From positions 1 to 64,000 of the forward strand of contig NZ_JPWF01000014.1 of the NCBI RefSeq assembly GCF_003326675.1: DNA of 64,000 nt, read 5' to 3'. The stretch comes from Thalassospira profundimaris. GTDB taxonomy: Bacteria; Pseudomonadota; Alphaproteobacteria; Rhodospirillales; Thalassospiraceae. The position numbers and the translations under genes are program-made. Position 1 is the first letter of the stretch; every line of letters starts with the position of its first letter. Positions 35,696 through 43,873 of the stretch are shown here, piece after piece. A model generated the notes under the pieces. It was not told the DNA's origin. It saw only the letters and a list, made by a program, of their open reading frames with translations, and ran no database searches.

Positions 35696-36364
35696 TTATT
35701 TTTGAAGGGTCATCGCATCAACTCGGATGAAGTCGATGTCGTAACCCTTTCGTTTGAAGCTTGTTTTCAGCAGCTTATTGTCGGTGCCATACCAAAGGTC
35801 ACGTTGGACATCGCCCGACATGATGTAATGGGTCGCCGGTGTTTCCCGGTTTTCGATCCTTACATTTTCCGTGCCGACCTTTTCGATTTTCACCGCATAG
35901 GGTTCGGCATTGATGACGCTATAAAGGTCGGTCTTGGTTGTGATGTCTTCAAGCCACAAAGTCAGTGGCCATGCACCATCACAGGCTTCGCGTTTGCCAA
36001 CACCTTTGCCGGCAAGCTGATAGCAATCAGCAGCATAGCTTGCCTGCCAGTTATAGTGTGTGCCGTCATCATTGGTCGTGGTTTCAACTGCCACCAGCTT
36101 GTTGCCGTGCCATTGTTCGGTGCGCTGGTGGTCGTAGTGAAATTTCAGGAACAGCACCCTGACATCGGTCAGGGTATCAACCGTGACAGTTCGACCAGTC
36201 GCGGTTGGCGTGATCACGACTTTCTCGTAGCCGATCGGTTCCCCGTCCTTGAGAACACGGAAATTCAGGGTTTCTTGCGCCGACGCCAAAGACGGGACGG
36301 CAGAAAGGGCAAGAATGCCTGTGATCAGGCCCGATATGGTGCGTTTCCAGGTGCGTTGCCGCAT
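35696..36364 (-). CDS. Exported DUF6134-family protein
   Basis: A 222-residue protein with a clear signal peptide (GLITGILALSAVPSLASAQ). The rest looks like a beta-rich lipid-handling fold of the DUF6134 type: LNFRVLKDGEPIGYEKVVI at the start and DLWYGTDNKLLKTSFKRKGYDIDFIR at the end. Its function is unknown. It lies between an SCP2-domain gene (33 bases upstream) and fadL (53 bases downstream), all on the minus strand behind one MerR operator. That suggests a periplasmic role in moving or sensing fatty acids on their way from FadL; this is inference only. Confidence 0.75.
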   Translation of the reverse strand: MRQRTWKRTISGLITGILALSAVPSLASAQETLNFRVLKDGEPIGYEKVVITPTATGRTVTVDTLTDVRVLFLKFHYDHQRTEQWHGNKLVAVETTTNDDGTHYNWQASYAADCYQLAGKGVGKREACDGAWPLTLWLEDITTKTDLYSVINAEPYAVKIEKVGTENVRIENRETPATHYIMSGDVQRDLWYGTDNKLLKTSFKRKGYDIDFIRVDAMTLQK

Positions 36365-36397
36365 GTTTCCCCCGTAAAACAGATCGTTTCAGCACTG

Positions 36398-36694
36398 TCA
36401 GTCCAGCATGGAGGACAGTTTTGCCGCAATTCCCATGGATCCCTTGATCTTCAGTTTGCCCAAAGTGAAGGCAAGCATCGGGTCAAGTTTTCCGGCGATC
36501 AGTTTTTCGAGGTTGGCTTTCTTGATCTTAAGAACGCAATCCGCATCCGAAAGATCGTCATCACTGATGACCGGTTCGTCACCGGTTGCATCAACAACGA
36601 TATGTCCGTCATCGCCGCAATCAAAGGCGACAATGGCATTAAGACCGCGCAGCTGCGGCAGCTTTTGTTTTACGGTTTCGAGGATTTCATCCAC
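36398..36694 (-). CDS. SCP2 sterol-binding/lipid-transfer domain protein
   Basis: A single SCP2 domain of about 98 residues: the beta-sheet part GLNAIVAFDCGDDGHIVVD and the SCP2-typical DADCVLKIKKANLEKLIAGKLDPMLAFTLGKLKIKGSMGIA. Such domains bind lipids or acyl-CoA in a tunnel. No signal peptide is present, so it is cytosolic. The GTG at 36694 was chosen because GGGAGG lies just before it; the ATG at 36709 would place that sequence inside the gene. It heads the SCP2-DUF6134-fadL operon and has its own MerR operator. Confidence 0.85.
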   Translation of the reverse strand: MDEILETVKQKLPQLRGLNAIVAFDCGDDGHIVVDATGDEPVISDDDLSDADCVLKIKKANLEKLIAGKLDPMLAFTLGKLKIKGSMGIAAKLSSMLD

Positions 36695-36750
36695 GAACGC
36701 CTCCCTCATTCAGAAGTTATTTTTTTATGATTGTTGTCTGACTGTAATAC

Positions 36751-36768
36751 AAAGTGACGTTAACGTAA
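36751..36768. promoter_or_regulatory. MerR operator before the SCP2-DUF6134-fadL operon
   Basis: AAAGTGACGTTAACGTAA, with the palindrome ACGTTAACGT at 36757-36766, lies 57 bases upstream of the SCP2 start. It is identical to the fadD site and nearly so to the site before the MerR gene. Confidence 0.75.
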
Positions 36769-36856
36769 ATCAAATTACGAATAGGGTATATTAGGCGCAA
36801 TTAAGTTATTGATTTCGGCTGTAATTAAGGAAGGACTTAGGTCGAAATCCCGCATG

Positions 36857-36882
36857 AAAAAGCCCGGCAATGCCGGGCTTTT
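36857..36882 (-). terminator. Terminator of the surface-antigen gene pair
   Basis: AGCCCGGCA and TGCCGGGCT form a nine-base stem with a one-base apparent loop, flanked by A4 and TTT. It lies about 45 bases after the stop of the minus-strand gene at 36928. Confidence 0.85.
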
Positions 36883-36927
36883 GGACGGGGCTATTTCCCG
36901 CAAGATCAAATGTGAAGCTTGTCCCGA

Positions 36928-37524
36928 CTAGGAGACGATTTTCCATGAACCGTCAGGTTGGCGGCAGGCCGTGCCATAGGTTTCCGCCTGTTTTCCGCCA
37001 ATATCTGCGGTTGCACTATATTCGCGGCAATAGGTGCCGTTGGCATTTTCCCAGCTACGTGTCGGGACAACGTTGTAGCTGGTGCCCGAATCGGGATTAA
37101 GCCAGCGCACAGAACGTCCATCCGGTACGTTTTGCAACGTATATCCGGTGCAGGCCCGATCACTTTGATCAAGGCTCTGACCGATATTGTAGCCGCCCAG
37201 CATCCCAAGAATGGCACCACCGATGATTGCAGCCGTACGGCCGTCGCCTTTGCCAATGGTAGAGCCCAGGGCCGCGCCTGACCCGGCACCAACCAATGCG
37301 CCGATCATGTCGCGGTTACATTGCAGAAAGCTGCCATTGGAGACGAACATGTCATTGCGGTACTGTTTTTTGTACCTGTGCTTGTCGCCATGGCGATCAT
37401 GCTGCTTTGCGCGGTATCCATGGGCCGGGGCCCAGGGCGGTGGATCGGCTTTGGCCGGTGTGGCAATGCCGATTGGGGCCGCAAGACTGAGTGCTGCGGC
37501 AAACAGGATCAATTTGCGCATCAT
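36928..37524 (-). CDS. Glycine-zipper surface antigen-like protein (17 kDa antigen type)
   Basis: An exported protein of about 198 residues. A signal peptide (LILFAAALSLAAPIGIATPAKA) is followed by a basic His/Lys/Arg-rich stretch. Next is a glycine-zipper segment at about 85-125 (LVGAGSGAALGSTIGKGDGR, then AIIGGAILGMLGGYNIG). The C-terminal surface-antigen domain has WLNPDSGTSYNVVPTRSW and CREYSATADIGGK. It resembles the Rickettsia 17 kDa antigen family and probably supports the outer membrane. Its ATG overlaps the stop of the upstream lipoprotein gene (ATGA), so they form one unit. Confidence 0.82.
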   Translation of the reverse strand: MMRKLILFAAALSLAAPIGIATPAKADPPPWAPAHGYRAKQHDRHGDKHRYKKQYRNDMFVSNGSFLQCNRDMIGALVGAGSGAALGSTIGKGDGRTAAIIGGAILGMLGGYNIGQSLDQSDRACTGYTLQNVPDGRSVRWLNPDSGTSYNVVPTRSWENANGTYCREYSATADIGGKQAETYGTACRQPDGSWKIVS

Positions 37525-37754
37525 TTTCTTGCCTGCTCGTTTTCGTGCATGATGTAACCGGCACCTGTGCCAATGGCACCACCAATCACGGCGCCACAGG
37601 TAACGCATCCACCGGTAATGACGGTGCCAACGACACCAACACCGGTGCCGATTGCAGCACCGCTCAGCATTTTCTGATTACGGTCGTTCAATCCGCTACA
37701 AGCTGAAAGCCCTAATGCGCTTGCAACGGCCAGGATTATGGCTGTCTGTCGCAT
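37521..37754 (-). CDS. Small glycine-zipper lipoprotein
   Basis: A 77-residue lipoprotein. The signal peptide ends in the lipobox LSAC, giving a lipidated cysteine near residue 19. A glycine-rich hydrophobic zipper follows (AAIGTGVGVVGTVITGG, then GAVIGGAIGTGAGYI). It starts at the ATG at 37754 with AGGA upstream and is coupled to the surface-antigen-like gene. Such proteins usually sit in the outer membrane; function is unknown. Confidence 0.8.
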   Translation of the reverse strand: MRQTAIILAVASALGLSACSGLNDRNQKMLSGAAIGTGVGVVGTVITGGCVTCGAVIGGAIGTGAGYIMHENEQARK

Positions 37755-37877
37755 CTCTCGTGTCCTTTCCATTATTTTGGCACAGGTCGTTCTTCTGCCT
37801 GCGTCTTCGGAAAGTCTGACGGCAAATTACGAGAGAGGTGGGGCCGTATTTAGGATTAATTCGGGCAGTTGTGACCA

Positions 37878-37923
37878 TAAAAAGGCACCAAATCCCTCGT
37901 TCCAGAGCCGGTTTGGTGCCTTT
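37878..37923 (-). terminator. Terminator after iadA
   Basis: AAAGGCACCAAA (37881-37892) and TTTGGTGCCTTT (37912-37923) form a perfect twelve-base stem with a 19-base loop; a T-run follows on the minus strand. It lies 31 bases after the iadA stop. Confidence 0.8.
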
Positions 37924-37953
37924 AATGCGTCTATGGTGCTGAAAAGTCGGTTT

Positions 37954-39123
37954 TTATGCCTCAAATGTGCCTTTGATCAGACGTTCCTTACCAATCATTG
38001 CCGGTTTTCCCCGTGCAATGACCGTTTCAGGGGTTAGTACATCGTCAAGAACAACGATATCGGCATCATATCCGGCTTTAAGTTTGCCCTTAAAACCACC
38101 AAGTCCCAGCATTCTTGCCGGATTGACCGTGATCGGGGCCAAGGCAGTGGCGATATCAAGCTTTTCGCGTTCGACAAGATCGGCAAATTCACGGGGAACG
38201 GTGTCAAAACCGGCTACGGTCAAACCGATCATATTGCCCTTGGTATCAAAATCGGGAAGCGATCCATTGCCGTCCGATGTCATGGAAATGCGATCAAGCG
38301 GCACACCATCGGCCAGGCATTCGGCAATGCCGGTTGATGTTTTAACCGACCCGGCGGGGGTGTCTTCGGCATCAATGCCGGTGGTGAAATCGATATTGCC
38401 GCCGCGTTTTGCCCAGTCTTTGGCTGCATCAAGCAGGGCGCGTTTGCGGTTCACATGGGTCGGGATAAACTGGCCAATCGGAATTTCGGTGTTTTCAATC
38501 ACGCCAATCAGCGGATCAAAATGTCCGTCGCCGTCGCCAAGATGAACAACAACCGACCCGACCTTGCCCGATGTCATGCCACCAATGCGCGACTGGGACG
38601 CGATGCGGGCAAGTTCGTCAACCGTGCTTTGGCTGCTGCGATGGTCGGAAATGGCGGTCTTAAGGCCGATACAGGCATCAAGAAACGTTACATCGTCGCC
38701 GATATTGCCCGTCAGGGTCGGGGATGGAACGCGGTAGCCCCCTGTAAAGAACCATGCCGAAATGCCCTCGGTGCGAAGGGCTTTGGTTTTGGCATAAAGC
38801 GATGCGATATGGCGGGTGGCAGCATCGGTGCCAAGCAATCCGCAAATCGATGTGATGCCTGCCTCAATCAGGTTGCCAATTGCCACTTCCGGGGTGCGGG
38901 TCGCAAATCCACCTTCACCGCCACCACCAATCAGATGCGCATGGCCATCAATAAAGCCCGGAACGGTGGTCTTGCCCTGAAGATCAATAATTTTGATTTC
39001 GGCAGGAACCGAAACCACCAGATCAGGGGCAATGGCGATAATTTTCTCGCCACAGATCAGGATATCATTGATGCCAAGCGGGGTCGGGGCGAACAGGTTG
39101 GCGTTTTTAAGCAGCAGAAACAT
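37954..39123 (-). CDS. iadA: Isoaspartyl dipeptidase (beta-aspartyl peptidase)
   Basis: A 389-residue amidohydrolase that cleaves beta-aspartyl dipeptides left by protein damage. It follows the E. coli IadA pattern closely in length and motifs: GFIDGHAHLIGGGGEGG (HxH metal ligands), TRTPEV, GLLGTDAATRH, TGGYRVPSPTLTG, AISDHRSSQ, PTHVNRKRALLDAA and the SDGNGSLPDFD aspartate. It is cytosolic. It is divergent from a LysE-family exporter 160 bases away, which may relieve excess amino acids released from peptides. Confidence 0.93.
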   Translation of the reverse strand: MFLLLKNANLFAPTPLGINDILICGEKIIAIAPDLVVSVPAEIKIIDLQGKTTVPGFIDGHAHLIGGGGEGGFATRTPEVAIGNLIEAGITSICGLLGTDAATRHIASLYAKTKALRTEGISAWFFTGGYRVPSPTLTGNIGDDVTFLDACIGLKTAISDHRSSQSTVDELARIASQSRIGGMTSGKVGSVVVHLGDGDGHFDPLIGVIENTEIPIGQFIPTHVNRKRALLDAAKDWAKRGGNIDFTTGIDAEDTPAGSVKTSTGIAECLADGVPLDRISMTSDGNGSLPDFDTKGNMIGLTVAGFDTVPREFADLVEREKLDIATALAPITVNPARMLGLGGFKGKLKAGYDADIVVLDDVLTPETVIARGKPAMIGKERLIKGTFEA

Positions 39124-39283
39124 CTTGGAAAACCATCACTTGCAGGAAGTTATCTTTAAATGCGGGGTGGCGCAGGCCGCTATCATAGCGGGACTTCATT
39201 TCCGTTGAAACGGTTCTGGCAAGCAGATAGCTTTGCAGCAAAACAAGGCGGGACATTAGCCCGCGCCACCAAAAGGAAACGTC

Positions 39284-39919
39284 ATGAGCTTTGCCGCCTG
39301 GTTGTCTGTGGCAACCATTTGCGTACTCGGCGCTATGACGCCGGGCCCCAGTCTGGCTGTTGTGTTGCGTTATTCTGTCGGGCATTCCCGGCAGGCGGGG
39401 TTTGCCTGTGCACTGGCCCATGGTTTGGGCATCGGGTTTTATGCCGTGATCACAATGACGGGTCTTGGCATTCTGTTTCAGACCGTGCCGGTCTTTCATA
39501 ATGCGGTTAGCATTCTGGGTGCGGTTTATCTGATCTGGCTTGCGATCAAGGCATGGCGAGCCGCGGGATCAGGAACGAAATTCAATGTGGAAGCAGGCGG
39601 TGCGGTGGCCGGGTCTCTCGGGCAGGCGGCCCGTGACGGCTTTATGATTGCCTTCCTGAACCCCAAGATTGCCTTGTTCTTCCTTGCTTTGTTCAGCCAG
39701 TTTGTGTCGCCCGAATTTGAATGGAGCGGCAAGTTCCTGTTGGCCTTTACGGCCGCCGCGATTGATGCCGCTTGGTATTGCCTGGTCGCAATTGGTCTGT
39801 CGCATGGGGCGGTTTTGCCATGGTTGCGTGATCATTCCGCATGGATTGAGCGGATCATCGCCGTGCTGTTTGTTCTTGTTGCCCTTCGGGTTCTTTGGGG
39901 TTTAACCGCCATTGCCTGA
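39284..39919 (+). CDS. LysE-family amino-acid exporter (RhtB-like)
   Basis: A 211-residue inner-membrane exporter with about six hydrophobic segments. The family signature is at the start: TPGPSLAVVLRYSVGHSRQAGF, with GLGIGFYAVITMTGLG and later FLNPKIALFFLALFSQF. It exports amino acids or their derivatives. It is divergent from iadA; the ATG lies 160 bases from the iadA start with AAAGGAAA upstream. Substrate unknown. Confidence 0.9.
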   Translation: MSFAAWLSVATICVLGAMTPGPSLAVVLRYSVGHSRQAGFACALAHGLGIGFYAVITMTGLGILFQTVPVFHNAVSILGAVYLIWLAIKAWRAAGSGTKFNVEAGGAVAGSLGQAARDGFMIAFLNPKIALFFLALFSQFVSPEFEWSGKFLLAFTAAAIDAAWYCLVAIGLSHGAVLPWLRDHSAWIERIIAVLFVLVALRVLWGLTAIA

Positions 39920-40013
39920 GCTGGCCTTGATACGTTAAGTGCCTCCTTTCTTTCTGATCGTGCCACCATCACGACGTAACACGGATCATGTTTGATCCAG
40001 ACGGAGTTTTCCG

Positions 40014-41243
40014 ATGACGGATAATACTGCCCCCCAAACCGATCCGGCCAATGATGCCGGACGCGGATTTAATCGCCTTGGTGCGCATATCGGGTTTTTG
40101 CTGGCCATTCTGCTTTTGGCGGCGAATATGCGTGGCAGTATTGTCGGACTTGGCCCGTTGGCCGAGATTATCGGCACCGATTTGTCCTTGTCAGGAACCC
40201 AGCTTGGTCTTTTGACCACTTTGCCGGTTCTGAGCTTTGGGGTTCTGTCGATCTTTGCCCCGCGTCTGGGCCAGAAGTTCGGTCTTGAAGCGACCCTGAT
40301 GACGATGTTGCTGTTTATCGCCCTTGGTCAGGGGCTTCGTGCAAGTGGTGCCTATGACATCATGGTGATCGGCACCATCATTCTGGGGGCTGCCATTGCC
40401 GTGATGAATGTTCTGACACCATCGCTGGTGCGGCGCAGTTTCCCGACCCATGTGGCCTTTGTTACCGCCCTTTATACCTTTACCATGTCCAGTGGCGCGA
40501 CGATTGCGGCATTCATTTCTATTCCGATACGAAATGCTGCAGACGGCGATTGGCGCTGGTCGCTGGGCGTTTGGGCGGTGTTTGCCGCCGTCGCCTTTGT
40601 TTGCTGGTTGCCGATGCTGCGATATCGCCACAAGGCCCCTGCACCGGCGACGACGGCCAAGATTTCGCTTTGGAAAAACGTCGAGGCCTGGTGGCTTGCC
40701 CTGTTCTTTGGCTGTCAGTCCCTGATGTTTTACACAGGGGTTGCCTGGCTTGCGAAGGTCTTCATTGATCACGGAATTACCGAGGCCGAGGCCGCAACAC
40801 TTCTGTCGATCTTTAACGTGTTTGGCATTCCGGCGGCCTTTGCGGCACCACTGATCTATTCAAAAATTGCCAATAAGAAACTGGCAATGTTGGTGCTTCA
40901 TATCCCGCTGATCATTGCCATTCCGGGCTTTGTGTTTGCCACCACCGAGTTTCCCTATGTTTGGGCTGTGTGCCTTGGTCTGGGGCAGGGCAGCATGATC
41001 AGCATCGCCTTGACACTGGTGGGTATGCGCGGGGCGGATCCGCAAACCTCGGCACGTCTTTCCGGGATGGCGCAATCGGTCGGATATCTGTTTGCCGCCA
41101 TTGGTCCGGTTTTGTTTGGTGCCCTTCATGATCTTTTGAACGACTGGCAGGTCGCGCTTTATTTCCTGTTTGTCGTGGTCGCGGTTCAGCTGGTGGCATC
41201 GATGCGCGCCGGTTCATCGGAAAAGATCGGTGTCAGCAGCTAG
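40014..41243 (+). CDS. MFS transporter, CynX/NimT family
   Basis: A 409-residue major facilitator protein with twelve predicted membrane segments. NMRGSIVGLGPL in the first segment and the loop around LSFGVLSIFAPRLGQKFGLE are typical of the CynX/NimT (cyanate/nitroimidazole) group. The name reflects kinship only; members also export amino acids and drugs. It is monocistronic with its own terminator and is preceded by a 94-base gap after the LysE-family gene. Confidence 0.88.
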   Translation: MTDNTAPQTDPANDAGRGFNRLGAHIGFLLAILLLAANMRGSIVGLGPLAEIIGTDLSLSGTQLGLLTTLPVLSFGVLSIFAPRLGQKFGLEATLMTMLLFIALGQGLRASGAYDIMVIGTIILGAAIAVMNVLTPSLVRRSFPTHVAFVTALYTFTMSSGATIAAFISIPIRNAADGDWRWSLGVWAVFAAVAFVCWLPMLRYRHKAPAPATTAKISLWKNVEAWWLALFFGCQSLMFYTGVAWLAKVFIDHGITEAEAATLLSIFNVFGIPAAFAAPLIYSKIANKKLAMLVLHIPLIIAIPGFVFATTEFPYVWAVCLGLGQGSMISIALTLVGMRGADPQTSARLSGMAQSVGYLFAAIGPVLFGALHDLLNDWQVALYFLFVVVAVQLVASMRAGSSEKIGVSS

Positions 41244-41286
41244 GTAGCATGCACTGACCCGCCATCAGGTCAGTATCCTTATGCAG

Positions 41287-41323
41287 AAGGCCACGTTTCC
41301 ATTGCGGGAATGTGGCCTTTTTC
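41287..41323 (+). terminator. Terminator after the MFS gene
   Basis: AAGGCCAC and GTGGCCTT form an eight-base stem, extended by an inner TTCC/GGAA pairing, with a T5 tail. Confidence 0.85.
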
Positions 41324-41375
41324 ACATAAAGCGGCTGTTGATGGCCTGCTTTCCTGTTCTGATACAATTACGCAG

Positions 41376-41423
41376 TTGACTTGCATTCGCAATTAAATAT
41401 AGGAATGCAACTCATTATCAATA
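41376..41423. promoter_or_regulatory. Promoter and Fur-like box of the heme uptake operon
   Basis: A -35 TTGACT (41376-41381) and -10-like TATAGG (41398-41403) with sixteen-base spacing lie about 50 bases upstream of hemP. A Fur-like 19-base element with TGCAACT and ATTATCAATA covers 41405-41423. TTGCATTC (41381-41388) and GAATGCAA (41403-41410) form a further perfect inverted repeat bracketing the -10. Repression by an iron- or heme-responsive regulator is likely. Confidence 0.6.
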
Positions 41424-41452
41424 TATTCCGTGTTACGACCGAGGAGTTTGCG

Positions 41453-41620
41453 ATGCCTGACATCGCAGCCAGGACTGAAAAGCAAAGCGTTGCGACGCAA
41501 GCGAAGCATATTCAGGTCGAAGACCTGATGGGATCTGACCGCGAGGTCATCATTATCCATCAGGGCGACGAATACCGTCTTCGCATGACGTCGAACAACA
41601 AGCTTATCCTGACAAAATAA
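41453..41620 (+). CDS. hemP: Hemin uptake protein HemP
   Basis: A 55-residue protein. The C-terminal half carries the HemP signature: VEDLMGSDREVIIIHQGDEYRLRMTSNNKLILTK, in pieces SDREVIIIHQGDEYRLR and TSNNKLILTK. In alphaproteobacteria HemP activates expression of the heme receptor. The ATG at 41453 has GAGGAG upstream; a longer frame to 41381 overlaps the promoter and was rejected. It leads the heme operon, 121 bases before the receptor gene. Confidence 0.92.
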   Translation: MPDIAARTEKQSVATQAKHIQVEDLMGSDREVIIIHQGDEYRLRMTSNNKLILTK

Positions 41621-41644
41621 GGCGTCAAATAAACGCCGCACAAT

Positions 41645-41662
41645 CAAATCTGACCAGATTTG
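41645..41662. repeat. Inverted repeat between hemP and the heme receptor gene
   Basis: CAAATCTG and CAGATTTG are separated by two bases. It lies in the hemP-receptor gap, 80 bases before the receptor start. It may be an operator or a processing hairpin. Downstream (41660-41705) the gap has short CCAG tandem repeats. Confidence 0.4.
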
Positions 41663-41741
41663 CCAGCCAGCGCGCCAGTGCCCCGCACAAGCCAGCCAGC
41701 CAGCCGAAATCGGTACCAAAGCTGCCTTACAGGGGAAAATT

Positions 41742-43811
41742 ATGGCTCTCAGCAATTCTGCGCGCCTGCTTTTGGCGACAGTATCCACATTTGCGCTTGG
41801 CACTGCGGCCTATGCCCAGGAAGCTGCAAATGCATCTTCAAATGACGTGAAAGATGTTTCAGCGACATCCAATCAACCGGTCCTGATCGCCGAAAACAGC
41901 ATCGCCCTTGATGCCATCACCATCACTGCCGATAAGCGCCAAACTTCGGTGATTGATGTGCCGGCATCCATTTCGGTTGTGGACGAAGAAGAACTCGAAC
42001 GCCGCCAGGCTTCGGACCTGAGCGACATCTTGCGCGGAATGCCCGGTGTCGAAATCTATGGCGGCCCGCGCAGCACCGTACAGGAACCGGTCATTCGCGG
42101 TTTGACCGGGGACCGCGTGGTCGTGCGGGTAGACGGTGCGCGCGCCAATATGAGTGTCGGCCACAAGGGGCGTTTCTTCTTTGATCCGGAAGTTCTGAAA
42201 TCGGTCGAAGTTTATCGTGGTGCGGCATCGACCATGCAGGGCACCGGGGCGCTGGGGGGCGTCATTGCGCTAACCACCAAGGATGCCAATGACCTGCTTG
42301 ATCCGGGGCAGAAAATCGGTGCACGGGTCAAGGTTGGTTATGCATCTGTTGATCATGGACTGACCACCAATGGTATGGCCTATGGCCGTCCGACGGATAA
42401 CACAGATATTTTGGTCAGCGTTACCCGCGAAAGTACCGGCAATTTTGAATCCGGTGATGGCATAAAGCAGCAATATACCGACGATGATTACATCAGCGGT
42501 ATGGTCAAAGGCGGGATTGATATCAATGATGCAAGTCGTCTGACCCTGACCGTACAGCGTTACAGTGACGACCATCAGCTCCCGGCCGCCCCGGATAGTG
42601 GTTCGGCCGTTAACAGCACCAGTAACTACCTTGTAAATCGCGAAAGTGAGGAATCCTCACTTGTGCTGGGTTACAGCTATCACGACAGCGGCAATGACTG
42701 GATTGATGCCAATGTGAGTGCCTATGGCATGCGCACCGATCTTGACGAAAAACGTGTCAGCGACGGCCGCCATGACGAACGCACACTTGATACCATCGGG
42801 CTTGATGGCAACAACACGTCGCGGTTTGATCTGGCGGGACGTGAACTGGCGGTGACGATTGGTGGTGAAATCTATCAGGATTCACAGGAAGGCCGTCGTA
42901 ATGGCGTTGCAGTATCGAACCTGTTCCCTGACGCGGAAATGACCATTTATGGCGTCTATGTCGATAATGCCTTTGCCGTTACCGATGCGCTTGATGTGAC
43001 CGCAGGTGTCCGGTTTGACTCCTACGACCTGTCGGCCGAAGGACAGCGATCGCGTGAAGACAGCGCAATTTCACCGCGCTTCTCGGCAAGTTATCGGGTG
43101 ACGTCCTGGATGCAGCCCTATGTCAGCTATGCCGAGGCTTTCCGTGCCCCGGCGATGACTGAAATGTATGCCAGTGGCTATCACTTCCCGGGGAACAACT
43201 TTGTTGCCAACCCCGATCTGGAAGCTGAAAAGGCCAAAACATGGGAATTCGGCACAAACTTCAAGTCCGATAACCTTCTGACAGCGGGTGATGCCTTCCG
43301 TGCCAAGGTCGCCTATTTCCAAAACGAAATCGAAGATTACATCGAACAGCAGGGCGCGACCGTCGGCAGTTCAGAGACCAAAAGTGTCAACGTGCCCGAA
43401 GCTGAAATCAAAGGTTTCGAAGCAGAGCTGAGCTACGACACCGGCATTGTCTTTGCCGGATTGGCAGCATCGCGTTTGCGTGGTGAAAATACCAAAACCG
43501 GCGCAAATCTTTCCGATATTCCGGCCGACAAGGTTTCGGTATCGGGCGGATATCGATTTGAAGATTACGGTGTCGAGCTTGGTGGTCGTGCCAATCTGGT
43601 TGATCGTTTGACCCGTATCGCATCGGGCAGCGAAGTGCCGGGCTATGCGACCTTTGATCTGTTTGCCAGCTGGGATGCCAGCGAAACCCTGCCGGGTCTG
43701 CGGGTAAATGCCGGGATCGATAACATCCTCGATCATAATTATCAGACCGCAGACAACGCGCTTTATGAGCCGGGTCGCAACTTCAAAATTTCCGCAAGCA
43801 TGAAATTCTAA
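41742..43811 (+). CDS. hmuR: TonB-dependent hemoglobin/heme receptor
   Basis: A 689-residue outer-membrane receptor. It has a signal peptide (LLLATVSTFALGTAAYA), a TonB box region (ALDAITITADKRQ), a plug at about 60-190 (DLSDILRGMPGVEIYGGPRS) and a barrel ending NFKISASMKF. The sequence type is the TonB hemoglobin/transferrin/lactoferrin receptor family. The barrel contains YVSYAEAFRAPAMTEMYASG, corresponding to the FRAP-containing loop of heme receptors; the following NPDLEAEKAKTWEFG corresponds to NPNL. Those motifs support heme or hemoprotein as ligand. It is followed by hemS and hmuTUV. Confidence 0.92.
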   Translation: MALSNSARLLLATVSTFALGTAAYAQEAANASSNDVKDVSATSNQPVLIAENSIALDAITITADKRQTSVIDVPASISVVDEEELERRQASDLSDILRGMPGVEIYGGPRSTVQEPVIRGLTGDRVVVRVDGARANMSVGHKGRFFFDPEVLKSVEVYRGAASTMQGTGALGGVIALTTKDANDLLDPGQKIGARVKVGYASVDHGLTTNGMAYGRPTDNTDILVSVTRESTGNFESGDGIKQQYTDDDYISGMVKGGIDINDASRLTLTVQRYSDDHQLPAAPDSGSAVNSTSNYLVNRESEESSLVLGYSYHDSGNDWIDANVSAYGMRTDLDEKRVSDGRHDERTLDTIGLDGNNTSRFDLAGRELAVTIGGEIYQDSQEGRRNGVAVSNLFPDAEMTIYGVYVDNAFAVTDALDVTAGVRFDSYDLSAEGQRSREDSAISPRFSASYRVTSWMQPYVSYAEAFRAPAMTEMYASGYHFPGNNFVANPDLEAEKAKTWEFGTNFKSDNLLTAGDAFRAKVAYFQNEIEDYIEQQGATVGSSETKSVNVPEAEIKGFEAELSYDTGIVFAGLAASRLRGENTKTGANLSDIPADKVSVSGGYRFEDYGVELGGRANLVDRLTRIASGSEVPGYATFDLFASWDASETLPGLRVNAGIDNILDHNYQTADNALYEPGRNFKISASMKF

Positions 43812-43873
43812 CGCGCCGGGATCAGACGATGCGGGTTCTGCATCGTCTGATCTTTCAGGAGGTACAAAACGCC

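Noticed and set aside
41660-41705. CCAG/GCCAGCCAGC tandem repeats before the heme receptor
   Set aside because: Short and imperfect; not a recognisable regulatory repeat or CRISPR-like structure.
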